From NCBI GenBank assembly GCA_943787575.1, contig CALSMY010000016.1, positions 1 through 53,360 of the forward strand: a DNA stretch of 53,360 bases, in the 5' to 3' direction. Made by a program: the position numbers and the translations under genes. Numbering within the stretch: position 1 is the first letter of the stretch; each line of letters starts with the position of its first letter. Shown here one piece after another: positions 17,500 through 30,706 of this stretch. The DNA comes from an uncultured Opitutales bacterium (GTDB lineage Bacteria; Verrucomicrobiota; Verrucomicrobiia; Opitutales; Seribacteraceae). Under the pieces are notes generated by a model. That model was not told where the DNA came from. It worked only from the letters and a program-made list of their open reading frames with translations, and did no database searches.

Positions 17500-20178
17500 T
17501 CAGGTGTTTAGCGAGTGCGATGCTAAGGCCTCGTCCAAACCCTTGTTCGCAGGAGCACCCCCCATGGCAAAATCGGGTTTACCCCCACCTTTACCACCCA
17601 ATTTATCGGAGAGTTCGGCCAGGTAAGTTCCAGCTTTATGCCCGGACTCAACCGCTTGCGAAGAACAGATACAAACCATTGAGCACTTCCCTTCTTTTTC
17701 GGAAGCAAGAAGAACCACCGAAGGGGCACATCTTTTATTAATTTGTGCGGTAAGGGCACGAAGGTCGTTGGGAGCCAGGTTGGTAACTTTTCCGGTTATG
17801 ATTTTTATTCCATCCCGTTCTTTGGCAGAGTTAATAAGTTCATCGGCGATTCCTGACTGTCCTTTTTGCTCAAGTGATCGCAGTTGTTTCTCCAAATTCT
17901 TTACCTTGCCCTGCATCTGATCAATCCTGCCGTCAAGTTCATGGGGTTGGCAGCCCAGGCGTTTAAGTAATTGGTTGTAGCCATTTACGCGCTCATCTGT
18001 CCATTGGTAAGCTGAGAGCCCAGCGACTGCTTCTAAACGCCGGGTTCCGGCAGAAATCGCAGATTCGGAAATCACGCGGATTGATCCAATTTCTCCACCG
18101 GTTTGGACATGAGTGCCTCCGCACAATTCCTGGCTCCATCCGCCGAGATCGACTACCCGGACCAATTCACCATATTTATCTCCAAAAAAAGCAATTACAC
18201 CATCAGGTTTTTCTGAAAAGGGGATTTCATAGGTCTTAACTTGCTCATTGAGTAAAAGCTTTTCATTGGAAATTCGTTCTATCGTTTGCAACTTTTCCTC
18301 TGAAACCGCTTCGAAGTGAGAGAAATCAAAACGTAAACGATCTTGCTGTACGAGAGAACCGGCTTGTCGAACATGCTCACCAAGCACTTCGCGCAGAGCC
18401 CAGTGGAGAATATGGGTGGCAGTATGGTGTCTTTGTATTGCAAGTCTCTTGGCTAGGTCGACCGTTAGCGAAAAAGCCTTTCCAATTACCTCGCTTGCCC
18501 CTGTGTTGCCATCAACTTGATGAAGGAAGCGACCATTTGAGTCTTTCGCCACATGTTTAACCTTGAGGGAAGTACCCTCAAAATGAGCTGTTCCCGTGTC
18601 TGACATTTGTCCGCCCATTTCTGCGTAAAAAGGGGATTGGTCGAGCACAAGGTACTTTTTATCTTCTTGCTCGATCCAATCAATACAGGTGGCTGAAAAA
18701 TCATTGAGGCAGGAAAGATCGTACCCAGTAAAAATTGTCGCATCTTTACAATCTGAGCTCTCAGAGACGAGAATATCGACCGATTTGTGAGCTTTGCGAG
18801 CCCGCTTTCTTTGAGCGTCCATCTGGGCCTCGAATTCTTGATGATCGATGGTTAAGCCGCGCTCCCTGGCCATTAATTCCGTTAGGTCAATGGGGAACCC
18901 GAAAGTATCATACAACTTGAAAGCAAATTTGCCGGATAAGGCTTGGTCTGCTTCCATTCCCTTGGTTTCACGAGAAAATAGTTCAATTCCTCGATCAAGG
19001 GTTTTGTTAAATGATTCTTCTTCCGATCGGAGAGTCTTTTCGATCAGTTCTTTTCTTTCAGTAAGTTCCGGGAAAAACTCTCCCATTTGATCAACTAATA
19101 CTGGTACTAATTTATAAAAAAATGGATCAGTGAACCCCAGGGTTCTTCCGTAGCGAACTGCTCTTCGAAGAATTCGCCGAAGGACATAATTCCGGTCGCT
19201 ATTTCCGGGTAGTATTCCATCGGCAATGGAAAAAGATAGGGCCCGTAAATGGTCAGCAATTACCCGAAATGCGACATCTGTTTCTTCCTGTCCCTTAGTC
19301 GGTTTGCCGTTATTGGGCAGGGTAGATTGGTAACTCATTCCTGACATTTCTTCCAGTTTTTGAAAAAGTGGAGAAAAAACATCGGTATCGTAATTCGATG
19401 CGGGCTTGGAAAAATCAGTAAATTGTTTGGTGGCCTGAATTACGGCGGCCACCCGTTCAAAGCCCATCCCAGTATCCACATGCTTGGATCCAAGCGGTGA
19501 GAAAGTTCCTCCCTTGTCAGCATTGAACTGAATAAATACAAGATTCCAGATTTCGATACACAAGTGGGAGTCCGCATTGACTAGTTTTCCTCCGCTGTCT
19601 CCATTGGGAGTTAAATCGAGATGGAGTTCAGAGCAGGGACCACACGGGCCGGTTTCCCCCATCATCCAAAAATTGTCTTTTTTTCCGCCCGTAACCACAT
19701 GAATGGATGGATCAAGTCCTGCCTTCTGGAAAATTTCCGACCACAAATCATGAGCCTCCTGGTCAAAATCTGCCGGGTCTCCTGCACCTGGCTTATAAAC
19801 AGTGGCATAGAGACGTTCCGGGGGGAATTTCCATACATCTACCAAAAGTTCCCACGCCCATTCGATGGCTTCTTTTTTAAAGTAGTCGCCAAACGACCAA
19901 TTACCCAACATTTCGAAAAAAGTATGGTGATAGGTGTCCAACCCAACATCTTCCAGATCGTTGTGCTTTCCTCCTGCTCGGATACATTTTTGGGTGTCCG
20001 ATATCCTTGAACTTGATGCCTGCTGATCCCCAAGGAAATAGGGAACAAATTGGTTCATTCCCGCATTGGTAAACAATAAATTAGGCGATTCTGGAAGCAA
20101 AGACGCAGAGGAGACAATTTTATGGTTTTTGGAGGCAAAAAAATCAAGAAATGATTTCCTAATGTCGATGGCTTTCAT
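17500..20178 (-). CDS. alaS: Alanyl-tRNA synthetase
   Basis: 892 residues, full length. It charges tRNA-Ala in the cytoplasm. Domains in order: class II catalytic core (FLDFFASKNHKIVSSASLLP, LLFTNAGMNQFVPYFLG, TYHHTFFEMLGNWSFGDYFK), tRNA-recognition domain (DGILPGNSDRNYVLRRILRRAVRYGR), editing domain with zinc ligands HHTATHILH and CGGTHV, and a C-terminal C-Ala domain ending KLGGKGGGKPDFAMGG. Nothing is missing. It lies between leuB and the SNF2 gene with short gaps (20 and 13 bp), suggesting a leuB-alaS-SNF2 transcription unit. Confidence 0.97.
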   Translation of the reverse strand: MKAIDIRKSFLDFFASKNHKIVSSASLLPESPNLLFTNAGMNQFVPYFLGDQQASSSRISDTQKCIRAGGKHNDLEDVGLDTYHHTFFEMLGNWSFGDYFKKEAIEWAWELLVDVWKFPPERLYATVYKPGAGDPADFDQEAHDLWSEIFQKAGLDPSIHVVTGGKKDNFWMMGETGPCGPCSELHLDLTPNGDSGGKLVNADSHLCIEIWNLVFIQFNADKGGTFSPLGSKHVDTGMGFERVAAVIQATKQFTDFSKPASNYDTDVFSPLFQKLEEMSGMSYQSTLPNNGKPTKGQEETDVAFRVIADHLRALSFSIADGILPGNSDRNYVLRRILRRAVRYGRTLGFTDPFFYKLVPVLVDQMGEFFPELTERKELIEKTLRSEEESFNKTLDRGIELFSRETKGMEADQALSGKFAFKLYDTFGFPIDLTELMARERGLTIDHQEFEAQMDAQRKRARKAHKSVDILVSESSDCKDATIFTGYDLSCLNDFSATCIDWIEQEDKKYLVLDQSPFYAEMGGQMSDTGTAHFEGTSLKVKHVAKDSNGRFLHQVDGNTGASEVIGKAFSLTVDLAKRLAIQRHHTATHILHWALREVLGEHVRQAGSLVQQDRLRFDFSHFEAVSEEKLQTIERISNEKLLLNEQVKTYEIPFSEKPDGVIAFFGDKYGELVRVVDLGGWSQELCGGTHVQTGGEIGSIRVISESAISAGTRRLEAVAGLSAYQWTDERVNGYNQLLKRLGCQPHELDGRIDQMQGKVKNLEKQLRSLEQKGQSGIADELINSAKERDGIKIITGKVTNLAPNDLRALTAQINKRCAPSVVLLASEKEGKCSMVCICSSQAVESGHKAGTYLAELSDKLGGKGGGKPDFAMGGAPANKGLDEALASHSLNT

Positions 20179-20198
20179 TCTTGGTAAATCTGCTTTTT

Positions 20199-21419
<1,221 letters not shown>

Positions 21420-21441
21420 TCATTACAGTCTAGTCCATAGG

Positions 21442-21468
21442 GGGCGGGCACTTTGCTCGTCCTTTTTT
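21442..21468 (+). terminator. Intrinsic terminator-like hairpin in the nusA leader (candidate attenuator)
   Basis: Stem GGGCGGGCA (21442-21450) / TGCTCGTCC (21454-21462), nine pairs including two G-U, with a 3-base loop and followed directly by TTTTTT. It sits on the plus strand between the candidate promoter and the nusA ATG. No plus-strand gene ends upstream (leuB points away), so it is not an ordinary gene-end terminator. Confidence 0.6.
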
Positions 21469-21498
21469 ATATCATTTAACCAATTACATATCCAGCCC

Positions 21499-22761
21499 AT
21501 GAGCAGCGAAATTCTCGCAGTCCTTGAATACATGGAGAAAGAAAAGGGCATCAGTCGTTCCGACATGATTGCCACGATCGAAAACGCGGTAAAAGCCGCC
21601 GCTGAACGCGGTGGTGCCAATTCCGAACCCAGTGAAGTCAAGGTGGAGATTAATCCTAAAAGTGGAGCTCTTCAGGCTTGGACTTTACTTGAGGTTGTGG
21701 AATCTGTATCTGACACAGCCCGCGAGATCCATCTTGATAAAGCGAGACTGTATGCTGACAATCCTCAGGTTGGAGACATTGTTGAACGGGAAATGGATCC
21801 GGCCTACCTTGGACGAATTGCAGCAAAAACGGCTGAGCAAGCAATCAAGCAAAGGCTTAGGCAATTCGAGAAAGAACATATTTATGATGAGTTCCGAGAT
21901 CAGGTAAGCAATCTTGTTACCGGTACTGTCCGCCGTAAAGAAAGAGGCGATCTGATTGTGGAAGTCGGTAAAGCTGAAGCACTTTTACCATGGCGTGAAC
22001 AGGCACCCGGAGAAGACTGGGTTCCTGGCGAGCGCATTCGTTGCCTACTCATAAAACTGGAACAGCAAGGGCGAGGTCCGGAACTTATTCTTAGTCGTTC
22101 AAGCCTCAACTTTGTTCGCAAGCTTTTTGAAATGGAAGTTTCTGAAATCGCTGATGGCACAGTCACTTTAGCTGCAATGGCAAGAGAACCTGGATACCGT
22201 ACTAAAGTCTGTGTTAAAAGCACCGATCCCAAAGTCGATCCGGTTGGTGCTTGTGTAGGTGCACGGGGTGGTCGTGTCAAAAGCATTGTTCGTGAAATGA
22301 ATGGAGAGAAAGTTGACATTGTTCGTTGGTTTGAAGACCCGGTTGAACAATTGGTCGAGGCGCTCAAACCCGCGGTTCCTCAAAATGTCAATCTGGACAG
22401 GGACAAGCGTCGTATGTATTTCGAAGTTAAAGAAGACGATCTTTCCGTAGCTATTGGCAGAAAAGGTATTAATGCCCGCCTAACATCCAGGTTGCTGGGA
22501 TGGAAATTAGACATCGGAAAAGTTGTCGTTAAAGAAGTCGGTTTTGATGAGCGTAAAACTAAAGCAGCTGAGGGCCTAACCTCTGTAGGGATTAAGTTCG
22601 AGGTTGCGGATCGCTTGGTTGCCTTTGGTTTAGTAAGTCCTGAGGCCTTTGAAGGTGTTACTCAAACTGATTTAATCGGGTTGGGTTTTGATGAGCCTAC
22701 TGCTCAACACATTTTAGAGAAAGTTTCCACTCCGACACCTGCCGAACAACCCGAATCCTAA
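21499..22761 (+). CDS. nusA: Transcription termination/antitermination factor NusA
   Basis: 420 residues. NusA binds RNA polymerase and nascent RNA and tunes pausing, termination and antitermination. Order of domains: N-terminal polymerase-binding domain ([19 protein letters not shown], with [11 protein letters not shown]), S1 domain (about 130-200, [24 protein letters not shown]), KH1 and KH2 ([39 protein letters not shown]), and a short C-terminal helical segment resembling one acidic repeat. The usual rimP gene is not directly upstream, so this is a shortened nusA-infB-rbfA operon. The leader holds a terminator-like hairpin that could be a site of self-regulation. Confidence 0.96.
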   Translation: MSSEILAVLEYMEKEKGISRSDMIATIENAVKAAAERGGANSEPSEVKVEINPKSGALQAWTLLEVVESVSDTAREIHLDKARLYADNPQVGDIVEREMDPAYLGRIAAKTAEQAIKQRLRQFEKEHIYDEFRDQVSNLVTGTVRRKERGDLIVEVGKAEALLPWREQAPGEDWVPGERIRCLLIKLEQQGRGPELILSRSSLNFVRKLFEMEVSEIADGTVTLAAMAREPGYRTKVCVKSTDPKVDPVGACVGARGGRVKSIVREMNGEKVDIVRWFEDPVEQLVEALKPAVPQNVNLDRDKRRMYFEVKEDDLSVAIGRKGINARLTSRLLGWKLDIGKVVVKEVGFDERKTKAAEGLTSVGIKFEVADRLVAFGLVSPEAFEGVTQTDLIGLGFDEPTAQHILEKVSTPTPAEQPES

Positions 22762-22793
22762 TTTAGTACCAAAGAGCAAGACTGTAAGAATCT

Positions 22794-25127
22794 ATGAGTG
22801 TAAGAATTCACGCGATAGCCAAAGAGACCAATAAAACCAGCAAGGAGGTCATTGAATTATTGGCAGAACGTGGATACGAGATTAAAAGTGCTTCCTCTAC
22901 GATCGACAATATCACTGCCCAGTCCCTGATTGACGAGTTCAAGAAGGAAGCTTCTGAAGTGGTGGAAGTAGATTCGCCCCAAGTTGAAGAAATAAAGGAA
23001 TCTACAGAAGAATCTAAGGCTGTTCCTTTTGTTAAAACCAAGAAGGATTTAGATCGCGAAAAAGAAGATAAAGAAAGAGCGGAACTTGAAGCCAAGGCTG
23101 CTCTTGCTGACGAACAGGAAACTTCGAGTGAACCAAGCCCTGGCAAACCAGTCTTACCTCCCGAGCCTGAAACTGCCGGAGCGGCTCCAAGCTTGCCTCC
23201 GCCACCAGTTAAACAAGCATCGGCAGTTCCTTCTCCACCATCCCCCGCTCAGCCTTCTTTACCACCTCCACCAAGCACTCCGATTCCAGATGATTCAGGC
23301 GGAATCGTTGAAGGCAATTTGATTATTGTTAAACCTCCGATTGTAGTCAGGGATTTTGCTGGGTTGATTGGACTCAAACCTTTTCAGTTAATCTCTGAAC
23401 TCATGGAAATGGGCATTTTTGCCTCCATGAACCAAGCGATCGAAGAAGATGTCGCCAGCAAGGTCGCAAAAACCAAGGGTTTTGATTTAGAAATTCGTCA
23501 TCGGGGAGAAAAAACCGAGCCTAAGCCTAAGAAAATCAAGGAAGTGGTGGATGAAAATGATGAAAAGTTCCTTGAACCCCGTCCACCCATCGTTTGTATA
23601 CTTGGTCATGTAGATCATGGCAAAACCACCCTGCTTGATACCATTCGCAAAGCTAATGTGGTTGATGGTGAAGCTGGAGGAATTACCCAGCATGTTGGTG
23701 CTTATCAAATTGACCATAATGGTCAAAAAATCACATTTCTTGACACTCCTGGTCACGCCGCTTTCTCCAAGATTCGTGAAAGGGGAGCTAACCTTACAGA
23801 TGTTAGTATATTGGTGATCGCCGCCGATGATGGCTTTATGCCTCAATCGGAAGAAGCTTTAAAGTTCGCCCAGCGTTCTCAGTCATCTCTTATGGTTGCG
23901 ATCAATAAGACAGATTCCAAAGGTGCTGATATTGATAAGGTTAAAACGCAAATGCAGGAGCGTTCCATTCCCGCAGAGGACTGGGGGGGTGATGTTGTTA
24001 CTGTTCCCATTTCTGCTCTCAAGGGAGAAAATATCGAAGAACTTCTTGATATGATCTTGTTGCAGGCGGAGTTAATGGAACTCAAGGCCAATCCATCTGC
24101 AATTACTGAAGCCATAGTCATTGAAGCCCGTATGGAAGTGGGAAGAGGCCCGACAGCAACGGTAATCGTTCAAAAAGGAACCCTCAAAGTAGGTGATTCA
24201 TTCCATTGCGGTTCTGTATATTGTAAGGTTAAGGCCTTAATCGATGATCAGGGCAATAAGCTTAAATTGGCTCCTCCGTCTACTCCGGTCAATGTTTTAG
24301 GCTGGTCGGAAGTTCCAGATTGTGGAGCAATCTGTAAGGGAGTGAAAAATGAGCGAGTTGCCAGACGTGAAGCTGATGAACACGCTGTCATGGAAAAGAA
24401 ACTTTTAGCTATTCCAGTTGAGGAAACGGTCGAAGAGACTGAAGGAGAGACAGGTGATTCCGAAAACACTGCCGCTGTGGATGCTCTTTTTGCTGCCATA
24501 AGTAAGAGTAAATCAACCGCTTATCGGGTTATCATCAAGGGTGATGTACGAGGTTCTGTCGAAGCTTTGAAGGACTCGCTTAATTTAATCGAAAGCGATA
24601 AAGTCCTACTTGAAATTATTCATTCAGATGTTGGGCAGGTTACTAAAAACGATGTCAAAATGGCCGATACATCCAATGCTGATATTTTGGCTTTCAATGT
24701 AAAATTGGAAAATGGAGTTATGGGCGAAGCCAAACATTTGGGTGTTCAACTTTACCATAACAGTATTATTTATCAGCTCATCGACCTGGTTAAGGAAAAC
24801 ATGTCTGAATTGCTTGAACCAGAATTGGTGGAAAACAAGACAGGTCGTGCTGAAGTTCGTCAGGTATTTCGTATTAGCAAAAGCAGGGCGGTTGCTGGTT
24901 GTATGGTTATGGAAGGTGTCATTACCCGAAATAAAGGTGCTCGCTTGGTCCGCTCGGGTGAAGTTATTGCCGAGGGTAAAATTGATACTTTGCGACGATT
25001 CAAAGATGATGTGACCGAAGTAAAAGCAGGTTTTGAATGTGGTATGCGTTTAGATTCCTTTGATAAATATGAAGAAGGAGATGTTATCGAGACCTTTGAG
25101 ATCGATAAGATCCGTCCATCGCTTTAA
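22794..25127 (+). CDS. infB: Translation initiation factor IF-2
   Basis: 777 residues. The GTPase delivers and positions initiator fMet-tRNA on the ribosome. There is an N-terminal IF2_N helix module (SVRIHAIAKETNKTSKEVIE), then a long Glu/Lys- and Pro-rich disordered linker to about residue 180, a second IF2_N-like segment, then the G domain: GHVDHGKTT at about residue 271, DTPGHAAF, NKTD, and SAL. Domain II follows, then a Glu/Thr-rich insertion, domain III and the C-terminal fMet-tRNA-binding barrel (VFRISKSRAVAGCMV, ending DVIETFEIDKIRPSL). It starts 32 bp after nusA and is followed by rbfA. Confidence 0.97.
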   Translation: MSVRIHAIAKETNKTSKEVIELLAERGYEIKSASSTIDNITAQSLIDEFKKEASEVVEVDSPQVEEIKESTEESKAVPFVKTKKDLDREKEDKERAELEAKAALADEQETSSEPSPGKPVLPPEPETAGAAPSLPPPPVKQASAVPSPPSPAQPSLPPPPSTPIPDDSGGIVEGNLIIVKPPIVVRDFAGLIGLKPFQLISELMEMGIFASMNQAIEEDVASKVAKTKGFDLEIRHRGEKTEPKPKKIKEVVDENDEKFLEPRPPIVCILGHVDHGKTTLLDTIRKANVVDGEAGGITQHVGAYQIDHNGQKITFLDTPGHAAFSKIRERGANLTDVSILVIAADDGFMPQSEEALKFAQRSQSSLMVAINKTDSKGADIDKVKTQMQERSIPAEDWGGDVVTVPISALKGENIEELLDMILLQAELMELKANPSAITEAIVIEARMEVGRGPTATVIVQKGTLKVGDSFHCGSVYCKVKALIDDQGNKLKLAPPSTPVNVLGWSEVPDCGAICKGVKNERVARREADEHAVMEKKLLAIPVEETVEETEGETGDSENTAAVDALFAAISKSKSTAYRVIIKGDVRGSVEALKDSLNLIESDKVLLEIIHSDVGQVTKNDVKMADTSNADILAFNVKLENGVMGEAKHLGVQLYHNSIIYQLIDLVKENMSELLEPELVENKTGRAEVRQVFRISKSRAVAGCMVMEGVITRNKGARLVRSGEVIAEGKIDTLRRFKDDVTEVKAGFECGMRLDSFDKYEEGDVIETFEIDKIRPSL

Positions 25128-25146
25128 TTTTTAAAATTTGTATCCG

Positions 25147-25500
25147 ATGAGCCTGCGATTAGCTAGGGTCAATGAATTGGTCAAAAGAGAAATCGGTAAT
25201 TACTTAAGTACCAGGTATGGTGCTGAAACAGTAAGGTGGACGATAACCACGGTAGATGTAGCCGCTGATTTACGCAACGCGACCGTTGCCTATTCGGTTG
25301 TGGGAGATGATTTGAGTGCCCGTGAAGCTCAACAATTCTTTCGCAAGCACGCTGGTGAAATCCGGGGAGTGGTTAGTAAATATGTCGTTTTGAAATACTC
25401 ACCGAAACTTCAATTTGTTAGAGACTTAGGGATCGAGCGCGGAAATCGGGTAATGGAGATTTTGGATACCCTTGATGATCAGACTGAAGACGGGAAATAG
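25147..25500 (+). CDS. rbfA: 30S ribosome-binding factor RbfA
   Basis: 117 residues from ATG 25147; an in-frame TTG at 25138 is less likely because MSLRLARVNELVKREIG matches the usual N-terminus. RbfA is a single KH-type domain protein that assists late 30S maturation and 16S 5' processing. Features: LVKREIGNYLS, TITTVDVAADLRNATVAYSV, and the C-terminal YSPKLQFVRDLGIERGNRVMEIL. It is 19 bp after infB, the classic nusA-infB-rbfA order. A 173-bp regulatory-looking gap separates it from dnaK. Confidence 0.94.
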   Translation: MSLRLARVNELVKREIGNYLSTRYGAETVRWTITTVDVAADLRNATVAYSVVGDDLSAREAQQFFRKHAGEIRGVVSKYVVLKYSPKLQFVRDLGIERGNRVMEILDTLDDQTEDGK

Positions 25501-25513
25501 CTTTCCATTGTTG

Positions 25514-25560
25514 GTGTCACAGCGTGTCATTGCTGTGTCATGATTTGAGCCACCCTGTCA
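25514..25560 (+). promoter_or_regulatory. Phased GTGTCA direct repeats upstream of dnaK (putative operator)
   Basis: GTGTCA occurs at 25514-25519, 25524-25529 and 25535-25540, and CTGTCA at 25555-25560. The steps are 10, 11 and 20 bp, one or two helical turns, so all copies face the same side of the DNA. A separate perfect inverted repeat TTGAA-TGA-TTCAA follows at 25586-25598. No CIRCE element is present. This is probably a regulator-binding array for the chaperone operon. Confidence 0.5.
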
Positions 25561-25673
25561 CAGTTTATTCTTTGCAATCTGCGCCTTGAATGATTCAACT
25601 GTTATAAGTCTTTGTTATTCAATAATATAATGATTTAATTCAAGTGGGCACGGAAGGTGCACTAGTTCTAACC

Positions 25674-27635
25674 GTGAGCAAAATATTAGGTATAGATTTA
25701 GGTACAAGTAATTCATGCATGGCCGTAATGGAAGCAGGCGAGCCTAAGGTAATTCCCAATTCCGAGGGTAATCGCACCACTCCATCAATTGTTGCCTTTT
25801 CCAAAACCGGAGAGCGAATTGTTGGTCAGGCTGCCAAGAGACAGGCAGTTACAAATCCCCATAACACCATTTATTCGGCCAAAAGGTTGATCGGGCGTAA
25901 ATTCGAAGAAATTAAGGACGAAGTGAGCACACTTCCCTTCAAGGTTATTGAAGGCAAGAATGGTGCGGCTGTTATCGAATGCGATATTGACGGCAAAACC
26001 GAAACTTTCATGCCCGAACAAATCGCTTCTATGGTTTTAGGGAAGCTAAAAGCTGATGCCGAAGCGTATTTGGGAGAACCTGTGACTCAGGCAGTGATAA
26101 CGGTTCCTGCCTACTTCAATGATGATCAACGCCGGGCAACCAAAGATGCGGGTGCAATTGCAGGGTTGGAGGTCATGAGAATAATTAATGAGCCTACCGC
26201 AGCTTCACTTGCTTACGGCTTGGATAAAAAGGGTGAGGAAACCATTGCTGTTTATGATTTGGGCGGTGGAACATTTGATATAAGCGTATTGGAAATCGCA
26301 GACGGAGTTTTTGAAGTAAAAGCAACCAATGGAGATACTCAGCTTGGTGGTGATAATTGGGACGATAAAATCATCAACTGGTTGGTAGAAGACTTTAAAA
26401 AAGAACAGGGCATAGATCTCTCTGGCGATGCCATGGCTATGCAACGTCTTAAAGAAGAAGCTGAAAAAGCCAAAATGGCTTTATCATCTTCCCAATCCAC
26501 CGATATTAACCTTCCATTTATTACGGCGGATTCTTCCGGGCCAAAGCACTTAAATGTTACTTTTAGCCGATCTAAATTGGAACAAATTTGTGACGATCTT
26601 TACGAGCGAACTAAAAATCCTTTCAAATCCTGCTTGGAAGATTCAGGGCTAAGTATTGGGGAGGTAGGCAACCTTGTTTTAGTCGGTGGAATGACTCGTA
26701 GCCCTCGTGTTGTCGAGATCGCTAAAGAATTGGGCGGTAAAGACCCTAACCAAGGAGTAAACCCTGACGAAGTGGTTGCCATCGGGGCTGCCATCCAAGG
26801 AGCAGTATTACAAGGCGATGTTAACGATGTTTTGCTTCTGGATGTAACACCTTTGACCTTGGGGATTGAAACTGCCGGTGCTGTTTCTACTCCGATGATC
26901 GAGCGTAATACGACCATACCGACAAAGAAGTCTCAAGTATTCTCGACCGCTGCAGATAATCAACCTGCTGTGGATATCGTGGTGCTTCAAGGCGAGCGTT
27001 CCATGTCTCAAGACAATAAAACCTTGGGTACATTCAAACTAGACGGAATCCGGCCTGCACCTCGTGGGACACCTCAAGTTGAAGTGACTTTTGATATCGA
27101 TGCAAACGGCATTCTTAATGTAACCGCAAAAGATAAGGATACTGGCAAAGATCAAAAAATAACTATTTCTGGTTCTTCAAGCATGGACGATGAAGAAGTT
27201 GATAGGCTCAAGAAAGAGGCTGAAAAATTTGCCGATCAAGACAAAGAGAAAAAAGAAGCCGTTCAAACTCGGAATGATTTGGACTCTCTAGTATATCAAT
27301 GTGAAAAGCAACTTACTGATCTTGGCGACAAGGCAACGGACGAGTTGAAGAAGATGACAGATGATATGTTGGCAGATGCCAAAAAGGTTTTGGATGATCA
27401 ATCATCAACAACTTCAGCTATAAAAGAAGCTAAAGAAAAACTTGAGAAAGGCTTTGAGGAATTGGCTAAGCTAGCTGCCCAAGCCGGTGGTGGTGCCACC
27501 GATCCTGCTGCCGCTGCTGCAGCTGCAGCTGCCCAATCCCAATCAAGTGGCGACAACAAATCTAAGGAAGACGACATTGTTGATGCTGATTTTGAAGTCG
27601 TGGACGATGAAAACGACGAAAAGGAAAAATCTTAG
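25674..27635 (+). CDS. dnaK: Molecular chaperone DnaK (Hsp70)
   Basis: 653 residues from GTG 25674, chosen because [14 protein letters not shown] aligns with the family start; a GTG at 25644 would add ten non-conserved residues. ATP-driven Hsp70 that binds unfolded peptides with DnaJ and GrpE. Signatures: IGIDLGT-type phosphate loop 1, [42 protein letters not shown] in the ATPase domain; the substrate domain with [12 protein letters not shown] and ITISGSSSM; an Ala-rich lid end and a [10 protein letters not shown]-terminal motif. It is followed by groES after 90 bp. dnaJ, grpE and hrcA are not in the window. Confidence 0.97.
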   Translation: MSKILGIDLGTSNSCMAVMEAGEPKVIPNSEGNRTTPSIVAFSKTGERIVGQAAKRQAVTNPHNTIYSAKRLIGRKFEEIKDEVSTLPFKVIEGKNGAAVIECDIDGKTETFMPEQIASMVLGKLKADAEAYLGEPVTQAVITVPAYFNDDQRRATKDAGAIAGLEVMRIINEPTAASLAYGLDKKGEETIAVYDLGGGTFDISVLEIADGVFEVKATNGDTQLGGDNWDDKIINWLVEDFKKEQGIDLSGDAMAMQRLKEEAEKAKMALSSSQSTDINLPFITADSSGPKHLNVTFSRSKLEQICDDLYERTKNPFKSCLEDSGLSIGEVGNLVLVGGMTRSPRVVEIAKELGGKDPNQGVNPDEVVAIGAAIQGAVLQGDVNDVLLLDVTPLTLGIETAGAVSTPMIERNTTIPTKKSQVFSTAADNQPAVDIVVLQGERSMSQDNKTLGTFKLDGIRPAPRGTPQVEVTFDIDANGILNVTAKDKDTGKDQKITISGSSSMDDEEVDRLKKEAEKFADQDKEKKEAVQTRNDLDSLVYQCEKQLTDLGDKATDELKKMTDDMLADAKKVLDDQSSTTSAIKEAKEKLEKGFEELAKLAAQAGGGATDPAAAAAAAAAQSQSSGDNKSKEDDIVDADFEVVDDENDEKEKS

Positions 27636-27725
27636 TACAGAACCATAATTTCGGAAAACAGTCTGATTTACTGCCTTTCCAACTGTTAATCATTAATATC
27701 TAAACCAACCTAAAAAAAAAGGAAT

Positions 27726-28022
27726 ATGAGCAAACCAAAAATCACTCCATTGGGAGATCGTGTACTCGTCAAGCAAGTCGATGAAGACGAGCAAATTAAA
27801 GGCGGGATCATTATCCCCGATTCAGCAAAGGAAAAGCCGCAGGAAGCGGAAGTAGTAGCCCTGGGAACAGGCAAAAAGGATGACGCCGGCAACGATGTTC
27901 CTTTTCAAGTGAAAAAAGGAGACAAAGTTTTGATCAGTAAGTATGGCGGAACCGACGTGAAGGTCGATGATGTTGAATACAAGATCCTTCGCGAGGAAGA
28001 TATCCTCGGAATCGTAGCTTGA
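27726..28022 (+). CDS. groES: Co-chaperonin GroES
   Basis: 98 residues. GroES is the heptameric lid of Gro[29 protein letters not shown] covers the first strand and the mobile loop with its Ile-rich tip, followed by [30 protein letters not shown] and a C-terminal EEDILGIV. The ATG is preceded by AAGGA. It sits 44 bp upstream of groEL in the same transcription unit. Confidence 0.97.
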   Translation: MSKPKITPLGDRVLVKQVDEDEQIKGGIIIPDSAKEKPQEAEVVALGTGKKDDAGNDVPFQVKKGDKVLISKYGGTDVKVDDVEYKILREEDILGIVA

Positions 28023-28057
28023 ATCTAATCGCAAATCATAAATTTCTAAAAAACTAA

Positions 28058-29695
<1,638 letters not shown>

Positions 29696-29720
29696 GTTTC
29701 TAACTTACGGTTTCTTTTGA

Positions 29721-29756
29721 AAAGGCGTTCTCTTCGGAGAACGCCTTTTCTTTTTG
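29721..29756 (+). terminator. Rho-independent terminator of groEL
   Basis: AAAGGCGTTCTC and GAGAACGCCTTTT flank a TTCG tetraloop, followed by a T-rich tract. It lies 25 bp after the groEL stop. The flanking A/T runs could make it work for the opposing lipA transcript too. Confidence 0.93.
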
Positions 29757-29809
29757 CCTTGAAACAAAAATTATCTTGGTCCTTTGATTAGCAACCTAAA
29801 GAACAATTC

Positions 29810-30706
29810 TTAACCAGATACTTGAGAAAGATTTGTTTGTTTGGAATATCGATCAGATTGTTCGTCTGCATGATAAGATGAACGAACAAGTGGGCCCGAT
29901 TCAACTACTTCAATACCAAGTTTATGAGCTTCTTCTTTCCAATTATCGAATTCCTCAGGGGTCACCCAACGGTCAATCGGAGCGTATTCTTTACTGGGCT
30001 GAAGGTATTGACCAAGAGTAAGTACATTAAGACCAATGCTTGCTAAATCTTTAAGGGCCTTCCTTATTTCTGCTTCCTTTTCTCCAAGTCCAAGCATAAT
30101 ACCTGACTTGATTGGGAATTCCCTGCTTTTTGCATGGGCTAGTACATCTAAGCTTCTTTGATAATGAGCAGATTTTCTTATGGGTCGTTGCAGGCGTTCG
30201 ACAGTTTCTAAATTATGATTAAAAATATTTGGATTTGCGTCCAATACGATATCAAGGCTTTTAAAATCTCCTTTAAAATCAGGAACTAAAACTTCAATTG
30301 CGGTGTTTGGGTTGCGGTTTCGTACTGCTCGAATTGTGGCAGCCCATACTTTTGCCCCTCCATCTGGAAGGTCATCGCGTGCCACAGATGTGAGTACGCA
30401 GTGTTTAAGACCCATTTTAGCAACGGCATCTGCAACCCGGGGAGGTTCTGCTAGATCAAGTTCTGTAGGTTTTCCTGTTTGTACGGCACAGAAAGAGCAG
30501 GCTCGGGTACAGATGTTACCAAGAATCATCAAGGTTGCAGTTCCTCGAGACCAGCATTCACCCATATTTGGGCATTGAGCACTCTGGCAAACCGTGTGCA
30601 GTTGGTTTTCGTCTACAAGAGTTCTTACCTTACCATATTCAGGACCGGATGGTAACTTGGCTCTTAACCATTTAGGCTTGGCAATTCTTTCTTTGGCAGA
30701 GCTCAT
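29810..30706 (-). CDS. lipA: Lipoyl synthase (radical SAM)
   Basis: 298 residues. It inserts two sulfurs into octanoyl groups on lipoyl carrier proteins. All six cluster cysteines are visible: the auxiliary cluster C40, C45, C51 (TVCQSAQCPNMGECW) and the radical-SAM CxxxCxxC at C66, C70, C73 (CTRACSFC). Also present: LTSVARDDLPDGGA, FNHNLETVERL, KSGIMLGLGE, the LTLGQYLQPS segment and a C-terminal GPLVRSSYHA with the conserved Ser ligand of the auxiliary cluster. The ATG overlaps the stop of the upstream FmdB-like gene (ATGA), so translation is probably coupled. lipB is not in the window. Confidence 0.97.
   Translation of the reverse strand: MSSAKERIAKPKWLRAKLPSGPEYGKVRTLVDENQLHTVCQSAQCPNMGECWSRGTATLMILGNICTRACSFCAVQTGKPTELDLAEPPRVADAVAKMGLKHCVLTSVARDDLPDGGAKVWAATIRAVRNRNPNTAIEVLVPDFKGDFKSLDIVLDANPNIFNHNLETVERLQRPIRKSAHYQRSLDVLAHAKSREFPIKSGIMLGLGEKEAEIRKALKDLASIGLNVLTLGQYLQPSKEYAPIDRWVTPEEFDNWKEEAHKLGIEVVESGPLVRSSYHADEQSDRYSKQTNLSQVSG

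Noticed and set aside
21900-22367. Long antisense ORF over nusA (155 aa)
   Set aside because: It has Ser/Thr/Arg-rich low-complexity composition typical of a shadow frame, and nusA on the plus strand is unambiguous.
25501-25673. CIRCE (HrcA) element upstream of dnaK
   Set aside because: No TTAGCACTC-N9-GAGTGCTAA or near match was found in the gap.
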